Shown here: positions 7,141 through 15,848 of the stretch, in pieces
Position numbering within the stretch: the stretch's first letter is position 1
Layout of the letters: every line of letters begins with the position of its first letter
DNA from: Streptomyces sp. PT12
GTDB lineage: Bacteria > Actinomycetota > Actinomycetes > Streptomycetales > Streptomycetaceae
Direction: 5' to 3'
DNA: 64,000 bases
NCBI RefSeq assembly: GCF_003311645.1
Contig: NZ_QEST01000256.1
Location: 171,448-235,447 of the forward strand
Program-made: the position numbers and the translations under genes
Notes under the pieces: generated by a model
Database searches by the model: none
Seen by the model: the letters and a program-made list of their open reading frames with translations, nothing else
Told to the model about the DNA's origin: nothing

Positions 7141-9162
7141 GTGGAGGCTCTGAGTCCGGGCGACCCGGCCACCATCGGCCCGTACGTGCTGCTGAGGCGG
7201 CTGGGTGCGGGCGGAATGGGACAGGTCTTTCTTGGGCGGTCCCCGCATGGGCGGATGGTCGCGGTCAAGGTGGTGCACGGCGCGCTCGCGCGCGAGCCTG
7301 AGTTCAGGCGCCGCTTCAGGGCGGAGGCCGAGGCGGCGCGGCGCGTCAGCGGCGCGTGGACGGCGCCGGTGCTCGACAGCGACACCGAGTCGCACGTGCC
7401 GTGGATCGCCACCGGCTATGTCGTCGGCCCCCCGCTGCGGCACGTGATCGAGTCGCTGCACGGGCCGTTGGACGAGCACTCGGTGTGGGCGCTCGGCCTC
7501 GGCCTGGCGCGGGCGCTGACCGAGATCCACGGCAGCGGCCTGATCCACAGGGACCTCAAGCCGTCGAACGTGATGGTGACGCTCGAGGGCCCCAAGGTCA
7601 TCGACTTCGGCATCGCGCGGGCCGTCGACGCCAGCCTGGCGACGCGCACGGGCGCGATGATCGGCACCCCCGGCTACATGCCGCCCGAGCAGATCCGTGG
7701 CGAGGCGCTGACGGGCGCGGCCGACGTGTTCGCGCTTGGCGCGGTGCTCGCGTACGCGGCGACCGGCTCCGCCCCGTTTGCCGCCGACGGCGCCGAGCCG
7801 CACACCGTTCTCTACCGGGTGATGTATGAGCAGCCCGAACTTGGCCCGCCGAACGGCCGGTTGACCGGTGAGCTGCGCGACCTGGTGGCCCGCTGCCTGG
7901 CGAAGAACGCGCCGGAGCGGCCCGTTCTCGCCGAGATCGCGCCCCTGGCCGAGGCACGCGCGGGCACGGAGTTCTGGCTGCCGCAGGGCCTTACGGCCCG
8001 GCTCGGCAGGGACGCGGCCGACCTGCTCGCGCTCGACGGGCCCGGCGCGTCCTCGCCCCCCGCGCCTCCCGCGCCTGGAGCGCCCACCGTCCCGCCCACC
8101 TATCCGCCCTACGCCGCGCAGCCGGGCCCGCGCCTCGACGCGCCCGCCGCCACTCCGTCGCCGCCCCCGCGGCCCAGGCGCAGGGTGGCGCTCCTGACCG
8201 CGGCCGTGGCCGGGGCCGCGGCGCTCGCGGTGGTGATCGCGCTGACCGCGTTCAACGGTGATGACGGGGACGGCAGTTCGGAGGCGGGTGCCACGGAGGG
8301 CTCCGGCGGCTCGATCACCGGCTTCGAGGGCGAGGGCGAGGGCGAGGGTGCGGTGGGTGGCAACGGGGGCGCCGACCCGGAGGCGCCCCTTGCCGACCTC
8401 ATCCCGCGGGACCTGCGCGACGCGGGCATCCTCACCGTGCACGCCGCGGCCCAGGACGATCCGGTGCTCTTCCACGAGGAGAACGGGAGCGACCTCGTCG
8501 GCTTCGAGGTCGACCTCATGCGCGAGATCGGCGAACGGCTTGGCGTGGAGGTGACCTTCTGGCCGAGCGCCGAGCCGGAGGAGGCCGCTGCGGCAGCGGT
8601 CGAGGCGGGCGAGGAGTCGGCCTCGCACATCGCGGTGGCGGGGTTCGAGGACAGCACGAACGAGCGGCACGAACTGGGCGTCGACTTCGTCAACCACTTC
8701 TGGGACGGCTGGGGCGTGGTGAGCGTCGGCGGCGAGAACGAGGGCGTCCTGGCCGAGCTGTGCGACCTCACGGTCGCCACATATGACGCGGACTTCCCGC
8801 GGGAGAGGCTGCGCGCGAACACCGAGAACTGCCCCGAGCCCGTCGAGAACGTCACCTTCGGCGGGCGCGACGACATGGCGGAGCTGCTGACGTCGGGGGA
8901 GGCGGACGCCGCGATGCTCCTGTACTCCCAGGGGGCGTACTACGTGGGCGAGAACCCCCAGCACGGCCTTGGCGCCCGCGTCGACGGCGTTGAGCTGGGC
9001 CCCAGGGGCATCGCCGTGCCCGTGGGCCAGGACGAGCTGCGCGAGGCGGTGCGCACGGGTCTTGGCGCGCTGCTGGAGGACGGCACCTACCAGGAGCTGC
9101 TGGAACGCTGGCACTTTCCCGAGGCGGGGGTCGACGAGGCGCAGGTCAACGTGGGTGGGTGA
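7141..9162 (+). CDS. Membrane Ser/Thr kinase with extracellular solute-binding domain
   Basis: 673 residues. Residues 12-275 are a Hanks-type kinase: glycine loop LGAGGMGQV (21-29), ATP lysine K43, catalytic HRDLKPSN (136-143), DFG (155-157), activation segment GTPGYMPPEQ. A Pro/Ala-rich linker leads to one transmembrane helix (about 347-371), then an acidic Gly/Glu repeat and an extracellular type-3 solute-binding domain (about 415-673; VGFEVDLMREIGERLGVEV). This architecture suggests a ligand-sensing kinase. GTG 7141 has GGAGGAGGG upstream. The gene is preceded by the DnaA-box cluster. Confidence 0.85.
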   Translation: MEALSPGDPATIGPYVLLRRLGAGGMGQVFLGRSPHGRMVAVKVVHGALAREPEFRRRFRAEAEAARRVSGAWTAPVLDSDTESHVPWIATGYVVGPPLRHVIESLHGPLDEHSVWALGLGLARALTEIHGSGLIHRDLKPSNVMVTLEGPKVIDFGIARAVDASLATRTGAMIGTPGYMPPEQIRGEALTGAADVFALGAVLAYAATGSAPFAADGAEPHTVLYRVMYEQPELGPPNGRLTGELRDLVARCLAKNAPERPVLAEIAPLAEARAGTEFWLPQGLTARLGRDAADLLALDGPGASSPPAPPAPGAPTVPPTYPPYAAQPGPRLDAPAATPSPPPRPRRRVALLTAAVAGAAALAVVIALTAFNGDDGDGSSEAGATEGSGGSITGFEGEGEGEGAVGGNGGADPEAPLADLIPRDLRDAGILTVHAAAQDDPVLFHEENGSDLVGFEVDLMREIGERLGVEVTFWPSAEPEEAAAAAVEAGEESASHIAVAGFEDSTNERHELGVDFVNHFWDGWGVVSVGGENEGVLAELCDLTVATYDADFPRERLRANTENCPEPVENVTFGGRDDMAELLTSGEADAAMLLYSQGAYYVGENPQHGLGARVDGVELGPRGIAVPVGQDELREAVRTGLGALLEDGTYQELLERWHFPEAGVDEAQVNVGG

Positions 9163-9176
9163 GGGGCGCTGCGCTG

Positions 9177-9211
9177 GCCTGGCGGGGCGGAGCCCCTGCC
9201 GCCGTCCAGGC
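9177..9211. terminator. Hairpin after the kinase gene
   Basis: GCCTGG and CCAGGC arms enclose an inner GGGC/GCCC pair about 15 bp after the kinase stop. No clear T-run, as is usual in Streptomyces. The rest of 9212-9442 holds no gene I can support. Confidence 0.5.
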
Positions 9212-9442
9212 CGCACCCGTCCCCAGCGGGACGCGGCTTCACGCACACGGCGGCAGGGGGGTTCAGGATGGCCGCTCGCGGTCGGCCAGGTGCGGTGGAG
9301 GGGCTGCTGGCCTGCCCGCGGTTGAGCCCGGTGGGGGCCCCGGCTGTTGGAGGCTCGCCGCAACGTGGCTGCGTCAAGCCAGCGTCAAGCCTCGGGGGCC
9401 GCTCGCCCCGGTGTTCAGCGGGTTCAGCGTCGTCTGCCTCCG

Positions 9443-9715
9443 CTACCGCGCGGTGGGCTGGCGGCGTGTTGCCGCGTAGCGTCTGGGGCGGGGTGGGAGG
9501 AAGCCGGGGAGCTGGGAGATGTGGCGGCTGGCCCATAGGACGGTGAAGCAGCCCATGTGGAACGTCTCGCCTCCGTGGAAGCGCAGGAGTTTGCCGCCGC
9601 TGGCGAGTGCGCTCATGTCGGTCACGGTGTAGGGCCGTCCTCCGACGACCAGTTGGTCGCCGACCCTGACGGTGGCGGCGGTGATCTCGATCGCGACCAT
9701 TCCGGTGGGGTTCAT
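9443..9715 (-). CDS. Small protein of unknown function, last gene of micro-operon
   Basis: 90 residues. ATG 9715 overlaps the stop of the preceding gene (ATGA). The first 60 residues form a compact beta-rich domain with VGDQLVVGGRPYTVTDM and LLRFHGGETFHMG, then a basic, Pro/Arg-rich tail. The VxxGDxLxxGGxxYxV pattern is also present in the gene before it (VLTGDVLTIGECHFKV), so the two probably share a small barrel fold. No function assigned. Confidence 0.6.
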   Translation of the reverse strand: MNPTGMVAIEITAATVRVGDQLVVGGRPYTVTDMSALASGGKLLRFHGGETFHMGCFTVLWASRHISQLPGFLPPRPRRYAATRRQPTAR

Positions 9716-10047
9716 CGCGCGATCACCGCCAGGGCGATGATGATGACGAGGGCGCAGCCGACGACGACCTGGGCGATGATCTCCGCCTGGGTGGGTGGGG
9801 GTGGGCGGAGGGCTGTCTCCCAGAAGGAGCGGGGCCGTAAGCCGGGCGGGTCGGCGCGCCAGACGGTGAGGGTGGTGCGGTGGGACATGACGAACAGGGC
9901 ACCCGAGGTGAGCCCCAGCCTGACCCCGCCGTGGACCCGGGTGCGCGTCAAGACCTTGAAGTGGCACTCGCCGATGGTCAGCACGTCCCCGGTGAGGACC
10001 GATGCCGGGGTCACCTCGACACGGCGCACGCTGTCGGTGGCGGGCAT
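9712..10047 (-). CDS. Small protein of unknown function with C-terminal TM helix
   Basis: 111 residues from ATG 10047; the frame is open further upstream, where VIFWPFLFWP (about 10100-10130) looks membrane-like, so the true start may be earlier (GTG 10134 is possible) and no ribosome site decides it. Domain LTGDVLTIGECHFKVL resembles the neighbouring 90-residue protein. The C-terminus (about 92-110) is a hydrophobic helix, IIAQVVVGCALVIIIALAV. Possibly a membrane-tethered version of the downstream protein. Confidence 0.5.
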   Translation of the reverse strand: MPATDSVRRVEVTPASVLTGDVLTIGECHFKVLTRTRVHGGVRLGLTSGALFVMSHRTTLTVWRADPPGLRPRSFWETALRPPPPTQAEIIAQVVVGCALVIIIALAVIAR

Positions 10048-10327
10048 CGCCGCGTGTCGCTGCCGCGGGCGCTCGTCGTGCCGGTGGGACGGGGGCCAGA
10101 AGAGGAATGGCCAGAAGATGACAGGCTCCAGCACATGGTGGTGGGTGAAGGACTGGCCGCACGCCCCGGTCGTGACCAGGACGGGGCGGGCGGGTGCCCC
10201 GGGGCGCGCGGAGGAGGAAGCGGCTCCGGGAATGTCCGCCCGGTCCTGGGCCGGGCGGGCTTGGGCCCGCTGCCACCCGGGCCCAGCACGTTCGCCGGCG
10301 GGGCGGCCCCACGGGTGACAGCAGGGG

Positions 10328-10600
10328 TCAGGGGCGGTGGTGCGGCTGCTCGGCCAGATGCGCCGGGCGGTCGCGTTCGATCTCATCCGCCCGCGCCATG
10401 GTGTAGAGGCGGCGCACACACCGGGGACAGGCGTAGGCGGGCGCGGTGGCGATCCCGTTCGGCCCCGCGATGGAGACGGGCCCGATCCAGACCACCGGCT
10501 GAACGGTCCCGGGGTCGCAGCCGAGCCAGCAGCGGCCGTTGACGGGCTGGTCGTTGCCCCGGTCGGGATCGCGGAGGGAGAGATCGATCGCGCCGTTCAC
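10328..10600 (-). CDS. Small CxxC protein of unknown function
   Basis: 90 residues. GTG 10600 overlaps the previous stop by 4 nt. Contains RCWLGCDPG and a later ACPRCVRRLY, four cysteines in two pairs that could hold one zinc. Charged, Arg-rich C-terminus. Third-position GC and the overlapping starts support a real gene. Confidence 0.6.
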   Translation of the reverse strand: MNGAIDLSLRDPDRGNDQPVNGRCWLGCDPGTVQPVVWIGPVSIAGPNGIATAPAYACPRCVRRLYTMARADEIERDRPAHLAEQPHHRP

Positions 10601-11001
10601 CGCGCCTCCCGAACGGCGCGGCTCACTTGTCGGGCGGCCTTCCGCAGGTGTGCGACGGTGGCGCGGGCGGCGTCGTGGGCGGCGTGCCGCTGGTCGGCGT
10701 CGAGCGCCCGGTCCTTCGTACGGGCCACAGCGGCCAGCAGCCGCCCGACCGGCGCGGCGAGCACGGGCGACTCGCCCAACGGCGCGAGCGTCGCGACCAG
10801 TTCACCCGGAACGATCTCCGGGTACGCCAGCCGCGCCCCGTCGTGGCGCAGCGGGTGGAAGGCGAGCGGGATCAACCGCTCACGAACCAGGCAGCCGCGA
10901 CACGCACGGTGCGTCCACCCGCCCCCCGACCCGGCATGGTGCACCGCCACCACGACCAGCGGCGGCACCGTCGTCTCGCACGTCGCGCACCACCCGCTCA
11001 C
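10597..11001 (-). CDS. Small zinc-ribbon-like protein of unknown function
   Basis: 134 residues. N-terminal WCATCE and a second pair CRGCLVRERLIP (about 32-43) suggest one zinc site with an intervening HRAC. The C-terminal 50 residues are an alanine- and arginine-rich helix (KAARQVSRAVREAR), perhaps nucleic-acid binding. GTG 11001 overlaps the previous stop (GTGA); its own stop overlaps the next GTG. Confidence 0.6.
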   Translation of the reverse strand: MSGWCATCETTVPPLVVVAVHHAGSGGGWTHRACRGCLVRERLIPLAFHPLRHDGARLAYPEIVPGELVATLAPLGESPVLAAPVGRLLAAVARTKDRALDADQRHAAHDAARATVAHLRKAARQVSRAVREAR

Positions 11002-11177
11002 AACCCACCGCCCAAGCGCACATGCGTAGCGAGCGACGGAACCCGGTCACGACAGCCAAGACACAGATCAAGCGGCACCGCGGGCGGACACTCCCGCCCG
11101 ACGATCACCGTCATCGGCTCGTCATCGGACAACGGCGGCGGCGCGGGCGGCAGATGCTCCGCAGCGGGGCTAGGCAC
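10998..11177 (-). CDS. Very small CxxC protein
   Basis: 59 residues from GTG 11177, which overlaps the TAG of the preceding small gene by 8 nt; a longer version from ATG 11219 would overlap that gene much more. A Pro-rich N-terminus is followed by MTVIVGREC and LCLGCRDRVPSLATH, so a CxxC half-knuckle is present. Function unknown. Confidence 0.5.
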   Translation of the reverse strand: MPSPAAEHLPPAPPPLSDDEPMTVIVGRECPPAVPLDLCLGCRDRVPSLATHVRLGGGL

Positions 11178-11313
11178 GGCTGGCCTGCCCGGTCGGCTGC
11201 TGCGGGGGCGTCGGGCCATACCAGTCCGGCCCGCGGCCCACACTGGCGTCGGCAATGATCCGGCGCCGCTGTCGCTGCGCCGGGGTGCTGAAGGGGGTGC
11301 CGGGGGTGCACAT
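11170..11313 (-). CDS. 47-residue peptide gene, first of micro-operon
   Basis: The short frame starts at ATG 11313 with a strong CAGGAG six bases upstream, and stops at TAG 11170-11172. The product is Pro/Gln/Arg rich (FSTPAQRQRRR, then DWYGPTPPQQP). Leads a leftward chain of six tiny genes down to 9443. Its promoter should lie in the 116 bp after the regulator stop. Confidence 0.55.
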   Translation of the reverse strand: MCTPGTPFSTPAQRQRRRIIADASVGRGPDWYGPTPPQQPTGQASRA

Positions 11314-11429
11314 GATCGACTCCTGTGACGTGTCGTTACTGACCGTCCGGTGCCGACGAAGCTACGCCTGGTGAATGCCGGGCGTCGATGGGCGTTTCAG
11401 GGGGGTGCAGTCAAAAGTCACAACGAGCG

Positions 11430-12617
11430 TTACATCGGCAGCCTGACGACGTCTGCCAGGACACGCATCTGCGGTGTCAGTGTCCGCCGCCGTTCCACGA
11501 CTCGCCCCACGATGTCGCGCGCGTACCGCTGGTTGGGCAGCCACTCCGGCGAGTCCCGCAGGATCCCAAGCATGGTCTGTACCGCCTCCTGATGGCGACG
11601 CAACCGCGCCTGCGCGTCAGCCACATCAAGGAGATGGCGGTTCAGGTTGTTCTTCGTCGGACGCAGCCCCCCCGTGGGAACATTCTGGGCGAGCCTCAGC
11701 ACTTCTTCAGGCTGGTCCATGATCATCGCGTTCTCGGCCTGCTTCAGCGCTACGGTCGTTGGGCCGAAGGTCCGCAGCCGATCCTCCCTCGCCGCGTGCT
11801 CACGTCCCATGGCGACCGCCACCGACTGGGCCAGGCGTAGGGCATCGTCAGCCTCGACATCTCGGGCGTCTCGCGCTCCAGCAGCGGACACGCGCAGGAG
11901 CATCGATCCCCACGCGCTCAGCTCGCCCATCGTGGCCCGGGACATTCGCGGCGGCTCCAGCTCATCGGCCCAACGCTCCGCGAGCGCAGCGGCCTCGGCC
12001 AATCGTCCTCGGCGAAGGAGCAGCCAGCCCTGCGTGTTGACTGCCGCCGCGGCCTGGAGGCGGTCCGGCGCATCCGCGATCACGCGGGCCAGCACGTCCT
12101 CCGCACTGTCGAACTGGCGGGTCTGGGTCAGGAGCCAGCCGACCAACTGCGTGATACGCACACGAAGTTGACGTCCCTCCGGGGTGAGCTCCGCCAGGGT
12201 CTCGGCGTCGCGGATCAGGGGGGGCAAGAGGGAGCCGAGGCGGCCGAAGTGACCGACGGCGAACAGCCGGTCCGTCGCGTCGAGCGCGGCCTTAACGCCC
12301 TCAATGGTCGGGGGCTCATTGATCTCGTCAGCATCACCGTCGTAGAGCCCGACGGCAGCACGACGGACCCGCGTCCACTGGTCCGCGGTGGCGTCATCGG
12401 CGGCCTCTTCGGCGTGCTCCGTGAGTAGCTTCGTGGTTGGCACGCGCAAGGCTGCCGCCAGCTTCCGGGCCGTCTCCAGGCGGGTATCCGTTCGCGCGCC
12501 TTGTTCGAGCTGCTGGATCAGGGAGTAAGAGACTCCGGATTCGCGGGCGAGGTCTCCCTGTGACAGGCCAGCGCGCTTCCTGGCTTTGCGCAGCCTGTCG
12601 CCAATGGTGTCGGGCAT
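11430..12617 (-). CDS. XRE-family regulator with TPR-like C-terminal domain
   Basis: 395 residues. The N-terminal 60 residues form a Cro/CI helix-turn-helix (RKRAGLSQGDLARESGVSYS, then LEQGART). The remaining 330 residues are alpha-helical repeats with LxxxARxLL and AxxAxxxAERWADEL patterns like the TPR domain of Streptomyces XRE regulators that bind peptides or proteins. ATG 12617 chosen as nearest start to the HTH. It is directly upstream of, and on the same strand as, the six-gene micro-operon and probably controls it. Confidence 0.8.
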   Translation of the reverse strand: MPDTIGDRLRKARKRAGLSQGDLARESGVSYSLIQQLEQGARTDTRLETARKLAAALRVPTTKLLTEHAEEAADDATADQWTRVRRAAVGLYDGDADEINEPPTIEGVKAALDATDRLFAVGHFGRLGSLLPPLIRDAETLAELTPEGRQLRVRITQLVGWLLTQTRQFDSAEDVLARVIADAPDRLQAAAAVNTQGWLLLRRGRLAEAAALAERWADELEPPRMSRATMGELSAWGSMLLRVSAAGARDARDVEADDALRLAQSVAVAMGREHAAREDRLRTFGPTTVALKQAENAMIMDQPEEVLRLAQNVPTGGLRPTKNNLNRHLLDVADAQARLRRHQEAVQTMLGILRDSPEWLPNQRYARDIVGRVVERRRTLTPQMRVLADVVRLPM

Positions 12618-12684
12618 GGCAGTATGGCTCCGTTCTGAATTCGACACTCAGACGGTACTCCCGGGTACGCACCGGGGAACAGCG

Positions 12685-12720
12685 AACGGCCCCCCATCAC
12701 CCAGTGACGGAGGGGCCGTT
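12685..12720. terminator. Hairpin AACGGCCCC / GGGGCCGTT
   Basis: Nine-base arms separated by an 18-nt loop, about 70 bp upstream of the XRE start. It could end rightward transcription or be a leader structure. No gene is supported between 12618 and 13261 apart from a possible 19-codon frame at 12800-12859 with GAGGAG too close to its ATG. Confidence 0.4.
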
Positions 12721-12919
12721 GTGCTGCGGGCATGACGAAGCGCCCCCTCGCTCGGCCCGAAGAAGGCTCGCGTGCGGGAGCGTGTTCAGCAGAGGAGAGA
12801 TGCCTTGCCCTAAGTACGCCGGAAGGACCCTGGAACCAATTATGAGCTACCGGGATTGATCACGGGAAAACCCTGTCAGCGCCCCGTCGCTCACAGGGTC
12901 CTCCTACGGCCGTTGACGT

Positions 12920-13118
12920 GGCTGGGGCGGGCGGCGTGCGGTGCGGCAGGGGCGGCCGGTTTGGCGCGAGCCTCCGGAGCGGGGCCCAACCGGGCTGTTG
13001 CGGGCAGGCCAAGGGCTGCCCGGTTCGCGGCCAGCGTACGGCCCCGCTCCCTCACGCCAAACCGGCCGCCGCCCACCACCCCGCAGGCCACCCGCGACCG
13101 CACCTGACCCGCCCAGCC
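12920..13118. repeat. 199-nt imperfect palindrome (cruciform or hairpin element)
   Basis: Outer arms GGCTGGGGCGGG / CCCGCCCAGCC, a 16-bp perfect block GGCGGCCGGTTTGGCG (12951-12966) matched at 13055-13070, an 11-bp block GGAGCGGGGCC (12976-12986) matched at 13040-13050, and an inner CGGGCAG / CTGCCCG. Unequal spacers make it a bulged stem rather than a clean inversion. It lies just beyond the 3' end of the HAD gene and upstream of the XRE island, so it may be a boundary, terminator or structured RNA. Confidence 0.8.
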
Positions 13119-13261
13119 ACCTCAGGTCATGATCCCGCAACGGTCTCAGCGAGCCACAAAGCCGCAGGTCAGAGGCCCCCCTTAGGGCCGAAGTCGCGCC
13201 ACCCCGGCAGGCGGCGGGCGGGAGGACGTCAGGACCGTAGCCGCCCCCGCCAACAACCCCC

Positions 13262-14128
13262 TCAGCCGCCGCCGTCCCCCACAGAACGTGGCCGCAGCAG
13301 GCGTTCGATGACGAGTGCGATGCCGTCCTCGTCGTTGTCCGCCGTGACCTCGTCGGCCACCCCCTTGACGTCCGGGTGCGCGCCCGCCATCGCGACGCCG
13401 TGGGCCGCCCAGCGCAGCATCGCGATGTCGTTGGGCATGTCCCCGAACGCGATCGTCTCGGCGGCCGTCACCCCGAGGCGCCGCGCCGCCAGCGACAGCC
13501 CTGTCGCCTTGGTCAGGCCGAGCGGCAGCATCTCCACCAGGCCGAGGCCCGAGACCACGATGCCCACCGCCGTGCCCGCGACCGCCGCCGCGGCGGTCGC
13601 GAGATCGTCGTCGGACATCCCGGGCCGCTGGAGGTACATCTTGATGATCGGCTCGGCGAACAACTCGCCGCGATCCGGCGCGTGGTCGGGGAACGGCGCG
13701 TCGGCGCGCCCCGTGAACCCGCTGCCCACGGCCGCGCGGAAACGTTCATCCATGGCGACGTTGCCGTCGAGCCCGTCCCGGTTGGCGGCCAGCGCCAGCG
13801 GGCCGAGCTCCGCCTCCAGGCGTTCGATCACGCCGCGCGCCAGCGCGCGGTCCAGCGTGACCGACGTCAGCAGCCGGTGCTCGCCCGCGTGGTAGAGCTG
13901 CGCGCCCTGCCCGCACACGGCCAGGCCCCGGTAGCCGAGGTCGTCCAGGATGTGCCGCGTCCACGCCACGCTGCGCCCCGTGGCCACGATGTGCTCGGCC
14001 CCGGCCGCCTGGGCGGCGATCAGCGCGTCCCGCGTCCGCGCCGAGATCGTCTCGTCGCGCCGCAGCAGCGTGCCGTCGAGGTCGGTGGCGATCAGCCGGT
14101 AGGGAAAGGTCTGGGTGAGACCGGTCAC
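13262..14128 (-). CDS. Cof-type HAD hydrolase
   Basis: 288 residues. HAD motif [11 protein letters not shown] (about 15-24), motif II VATGRS (about 48-53), lysine motif in GLTKATG (about 205-211), and motif [13 protein letters not shown] (about 232-242) are all present, so the enzyme should be active. Class IIB cap. ATG 14128 overlaps the serS stop by 4 nt, so it is translationally coupled to serS. The pairing of serS with a HAD phosphatase is common in actinomycetes; substrate unknown. Confidence 0.9.
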   Translation of the reverse strand: MTGLTQTFPYRLIATDLDGTLLRRDETISARTRDALIAAQAAGAEHIVATGRSVAWTRHILDDLGYRGLAVCGQGAQLYHAGEHRLLTSVTLDRALARGVIERLEAELGPLALAANRDGLDGNVAMDERFRAAVGSGFTGRADAPFPDHAPDRGELFAEPIIKMYLQRPGMSDDDLATAAAAVAGTAVGIVVSGLGLVEMLPLGLTKATGLSLAARRLGVTAAETIAFGDMPNDIAMLRWAAHGVAMAGAHPDVKGVADEVTADNDEDGIALVIERLLRPRSVGDGGG

Positions 14129-15405
14129 GCGGTCACCGGCGTCAGCGTCTCGCGCCCGCCGAGGTAGGGGCGCAGGATCTCGGGGACGGTCACCGAGCCA
14201 TCGGCGTTCTGGTGGGTCTCAAGGATCGCGACGATCGTCCTGGGCACGGCGCACAGCGTGCCGTTGAGCGTGGCCAGCGGGCGCACGCCCGTCTCCTTGC
14301 CGCGCATCCGGATCGACAGGCGGCGCGCCTGGAACTCCCCGGTGTTCGACGTGGACGTCAGCTCGCGGTACTTGCCCTGCGTGGGGATCCACGCCTCGCA
14401 GTCGAACTTCCGCTGCGCCGAGGCCCCCAGGTCGCCGCTGGCCACGTCGATCACGCGGAACGCCAGCCCGAGCGCCGTCAGCCACCGCTTCTCCCACGCC
14501 AGCAGCCGGTCAAGCTCCGCCTCCGCGTCCTCGGGCGCGACATACGAGAACATCTCGACCTTGTCGAACTGGTGGACCCTGATGATCCCCTTGGTGTCCT
14601 TGCCGTGCGACCCGGCCTCGCGGCGGAAGCACGGCGAGAAGCCCGCGTAACGCAGCGGCAGCCGCGCCTCGTCCAGGATCTCGTCCATGTGGTACCCGGC
14701 GAGCGCCACCTCCGACGTGCCCACCAGGTAGAGGTCGTCCTTCTCCAGCTGGTAGACGTCCTGGGCCGCCTGGCCGAGGAAGCCGGTGCCCTCCATCGCG
14801 CGCGGCTTGACCAGCGCGGGGGTCAGCATGGGGACGAAGCCCGCCTCGGTGGCCTGCGCGATCGCGGCGTTGACCAGGGCGAGCTCCAGCAGCGCGCCCA
14901 CGCCGGTCAGGTAGTAGAAGCGCGAGCCCGACACCTTCGCGCCGCGCTCGACGTCGATCGCGCCGAGCGCCGCGCCCAGCTCCAGGTGGTCCTTGGGCGC
15001 GAAGCCCTCGGCCTCGAAGTCCCTCGGGGTGCCATGCGTCTCCAGGACGGCGAAGTCGTCCTCGCCGCCCACCGGGACGTCGGGGTGCACGACGTTCCCC
15101 AGCGCCAGGAGCAGCCGCTGCGTCTCGTCGGCGGCCTCGTCGCGCTCGGCGTCGGCGGCCTTGACCTCGCCCGCGAGCTCGCCCGCCCGCTTCAGCAGCT
15201 CGGCCTTCTCGTCGCCCGAGGCGCGCGGGATGAGCTTGCCGATCCGCTTCTGCTCCGAGCGGAGCTCGTCGAAGCGGGAGCCCGACGCGCGCCGCCGCTC
15301 GTCGGCGGAGATGAGCGCGTCGACCAGGCCGACGTCCTCTCCACGGGCGCGCTGCGAGGCGCGCACTCGGTCGGGGTCCTCACGGAGCAGTCGAAGGTCA
15401 ATCAC
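14125..15405 (-). CDS. serS: Seryl-tRNA synthetase
   Basis: 426 residues, the normal bacterial length. The N-terminal 110 residues are the tRNA-binding coiled coil ([19 protein letters not shown]). Class II motif 2 is [11 protein letters not shown] followed by [14 protein letters not shown], and motif 3 is near the C-terminus ([14 protein letters not shown]). Charges serine (and selenocysteine) tRNA in the cytoplasm. Start is GTG 15405. First gene of a serS-HAD operon; the DnaA-box-rich intergenic region lies upstream. Confidence 0.97.
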   Translation of the reverse strand: MIDLRLLREDPDRVRASQRARGEDVGLVDALISADERRRASGSRFDELRSEQKRIGKLIPRASGDEKAELLKRAGELAGEVKAADAERDEAADETQRLLLALGNVVHPDVPVGGEDDFAVLETHGTPRDFEAEGFAPKDHLELGAALGAIDVERGAKVSGSRFYYLTGVGALLELALVNAAIAQATEAGFVPMLTPALVKPRAMEGTGFLGQAAQDVYQLEKDDLYLVGTSEVALAGYHMDEILDEARLPLRYAGFSPCFRREAGSHGKDTKGIIRVHQFDKVEMFSYVAPEDAEAELDRLLAWEKRWLTALGLAFRVIDVASGDLGASAQRKFDCEAWIPTQGKYRELTSTSNTGEFQARRLSIRMRGKETGVRPLATLNGTLCAVPRTIVAILETHQNADGSVTVPEILRPYLGGRETLTPVTA

Positions 15406-15494
15406 GCGACCAGGCTACCGGCCCGGGTTCCCGCGCGGCACCGAGTTGTCTTCGACCGTTCTGTCCGGGATGGCATGGAACGTTCCGTGCCCGG

Positions 15495-15795
15495 AAATCC
15501 ACAGGTCAGGGAGTTGCCCACAGGGTTATCCACAGGCTGGCGCGGCGGCCTGTGGACAACTCGCCGCCCTGGGCGACCCCCGTCGAGGTGGGCCGCAGAA
15601 TTCCCCGATCCCGCCCCGGCTACACCCACGTACGAGGGAAATCGCCTCACACTCACGGGGGATGCCGTGCGAATGCGCCGACGCGTGCGGATCCGTCCCC
15701 GGGTGATCGCTATGCCGTCTTCCTGTTCATGTGTCGACTCCGCCCGGTTCGCCGTGTCGACTTATTCACAGGCACACAGGGTGCCCTGTGGATAA
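15495..15795. promoter_or_regulatory. Second DnaA-box cluster, between serS and pheA
   Basis: In the 443-bp gap 15406-15848 there is no supported gene, but there are AAATCCACA 15495-15503, TTGCCCACA 15514-15522, TTATCCACA 15526-15534, TTGTCCACA (minus) 15551-15559, TTATTCACA 15762-15770 and TTATCCACA (minus) 15787-15795. Three are perfect strong boxes and three are near matches. The serS promoter must also lie here. Confidence 0.7.
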
Positions 15796-15848
15796 CTTTG
15801 TGGAGAGACCGCAGGTCGTCGCCCCGCCGCCCCGCGGCCATCCGCCCT

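Noticed and set aside
12800-12859. 19-codon possible leader peptide before a hairpin
   Set aside because: Shine-Dalgarno is too close to the ATG and no downstream gene on that strand exists to be attenuated.
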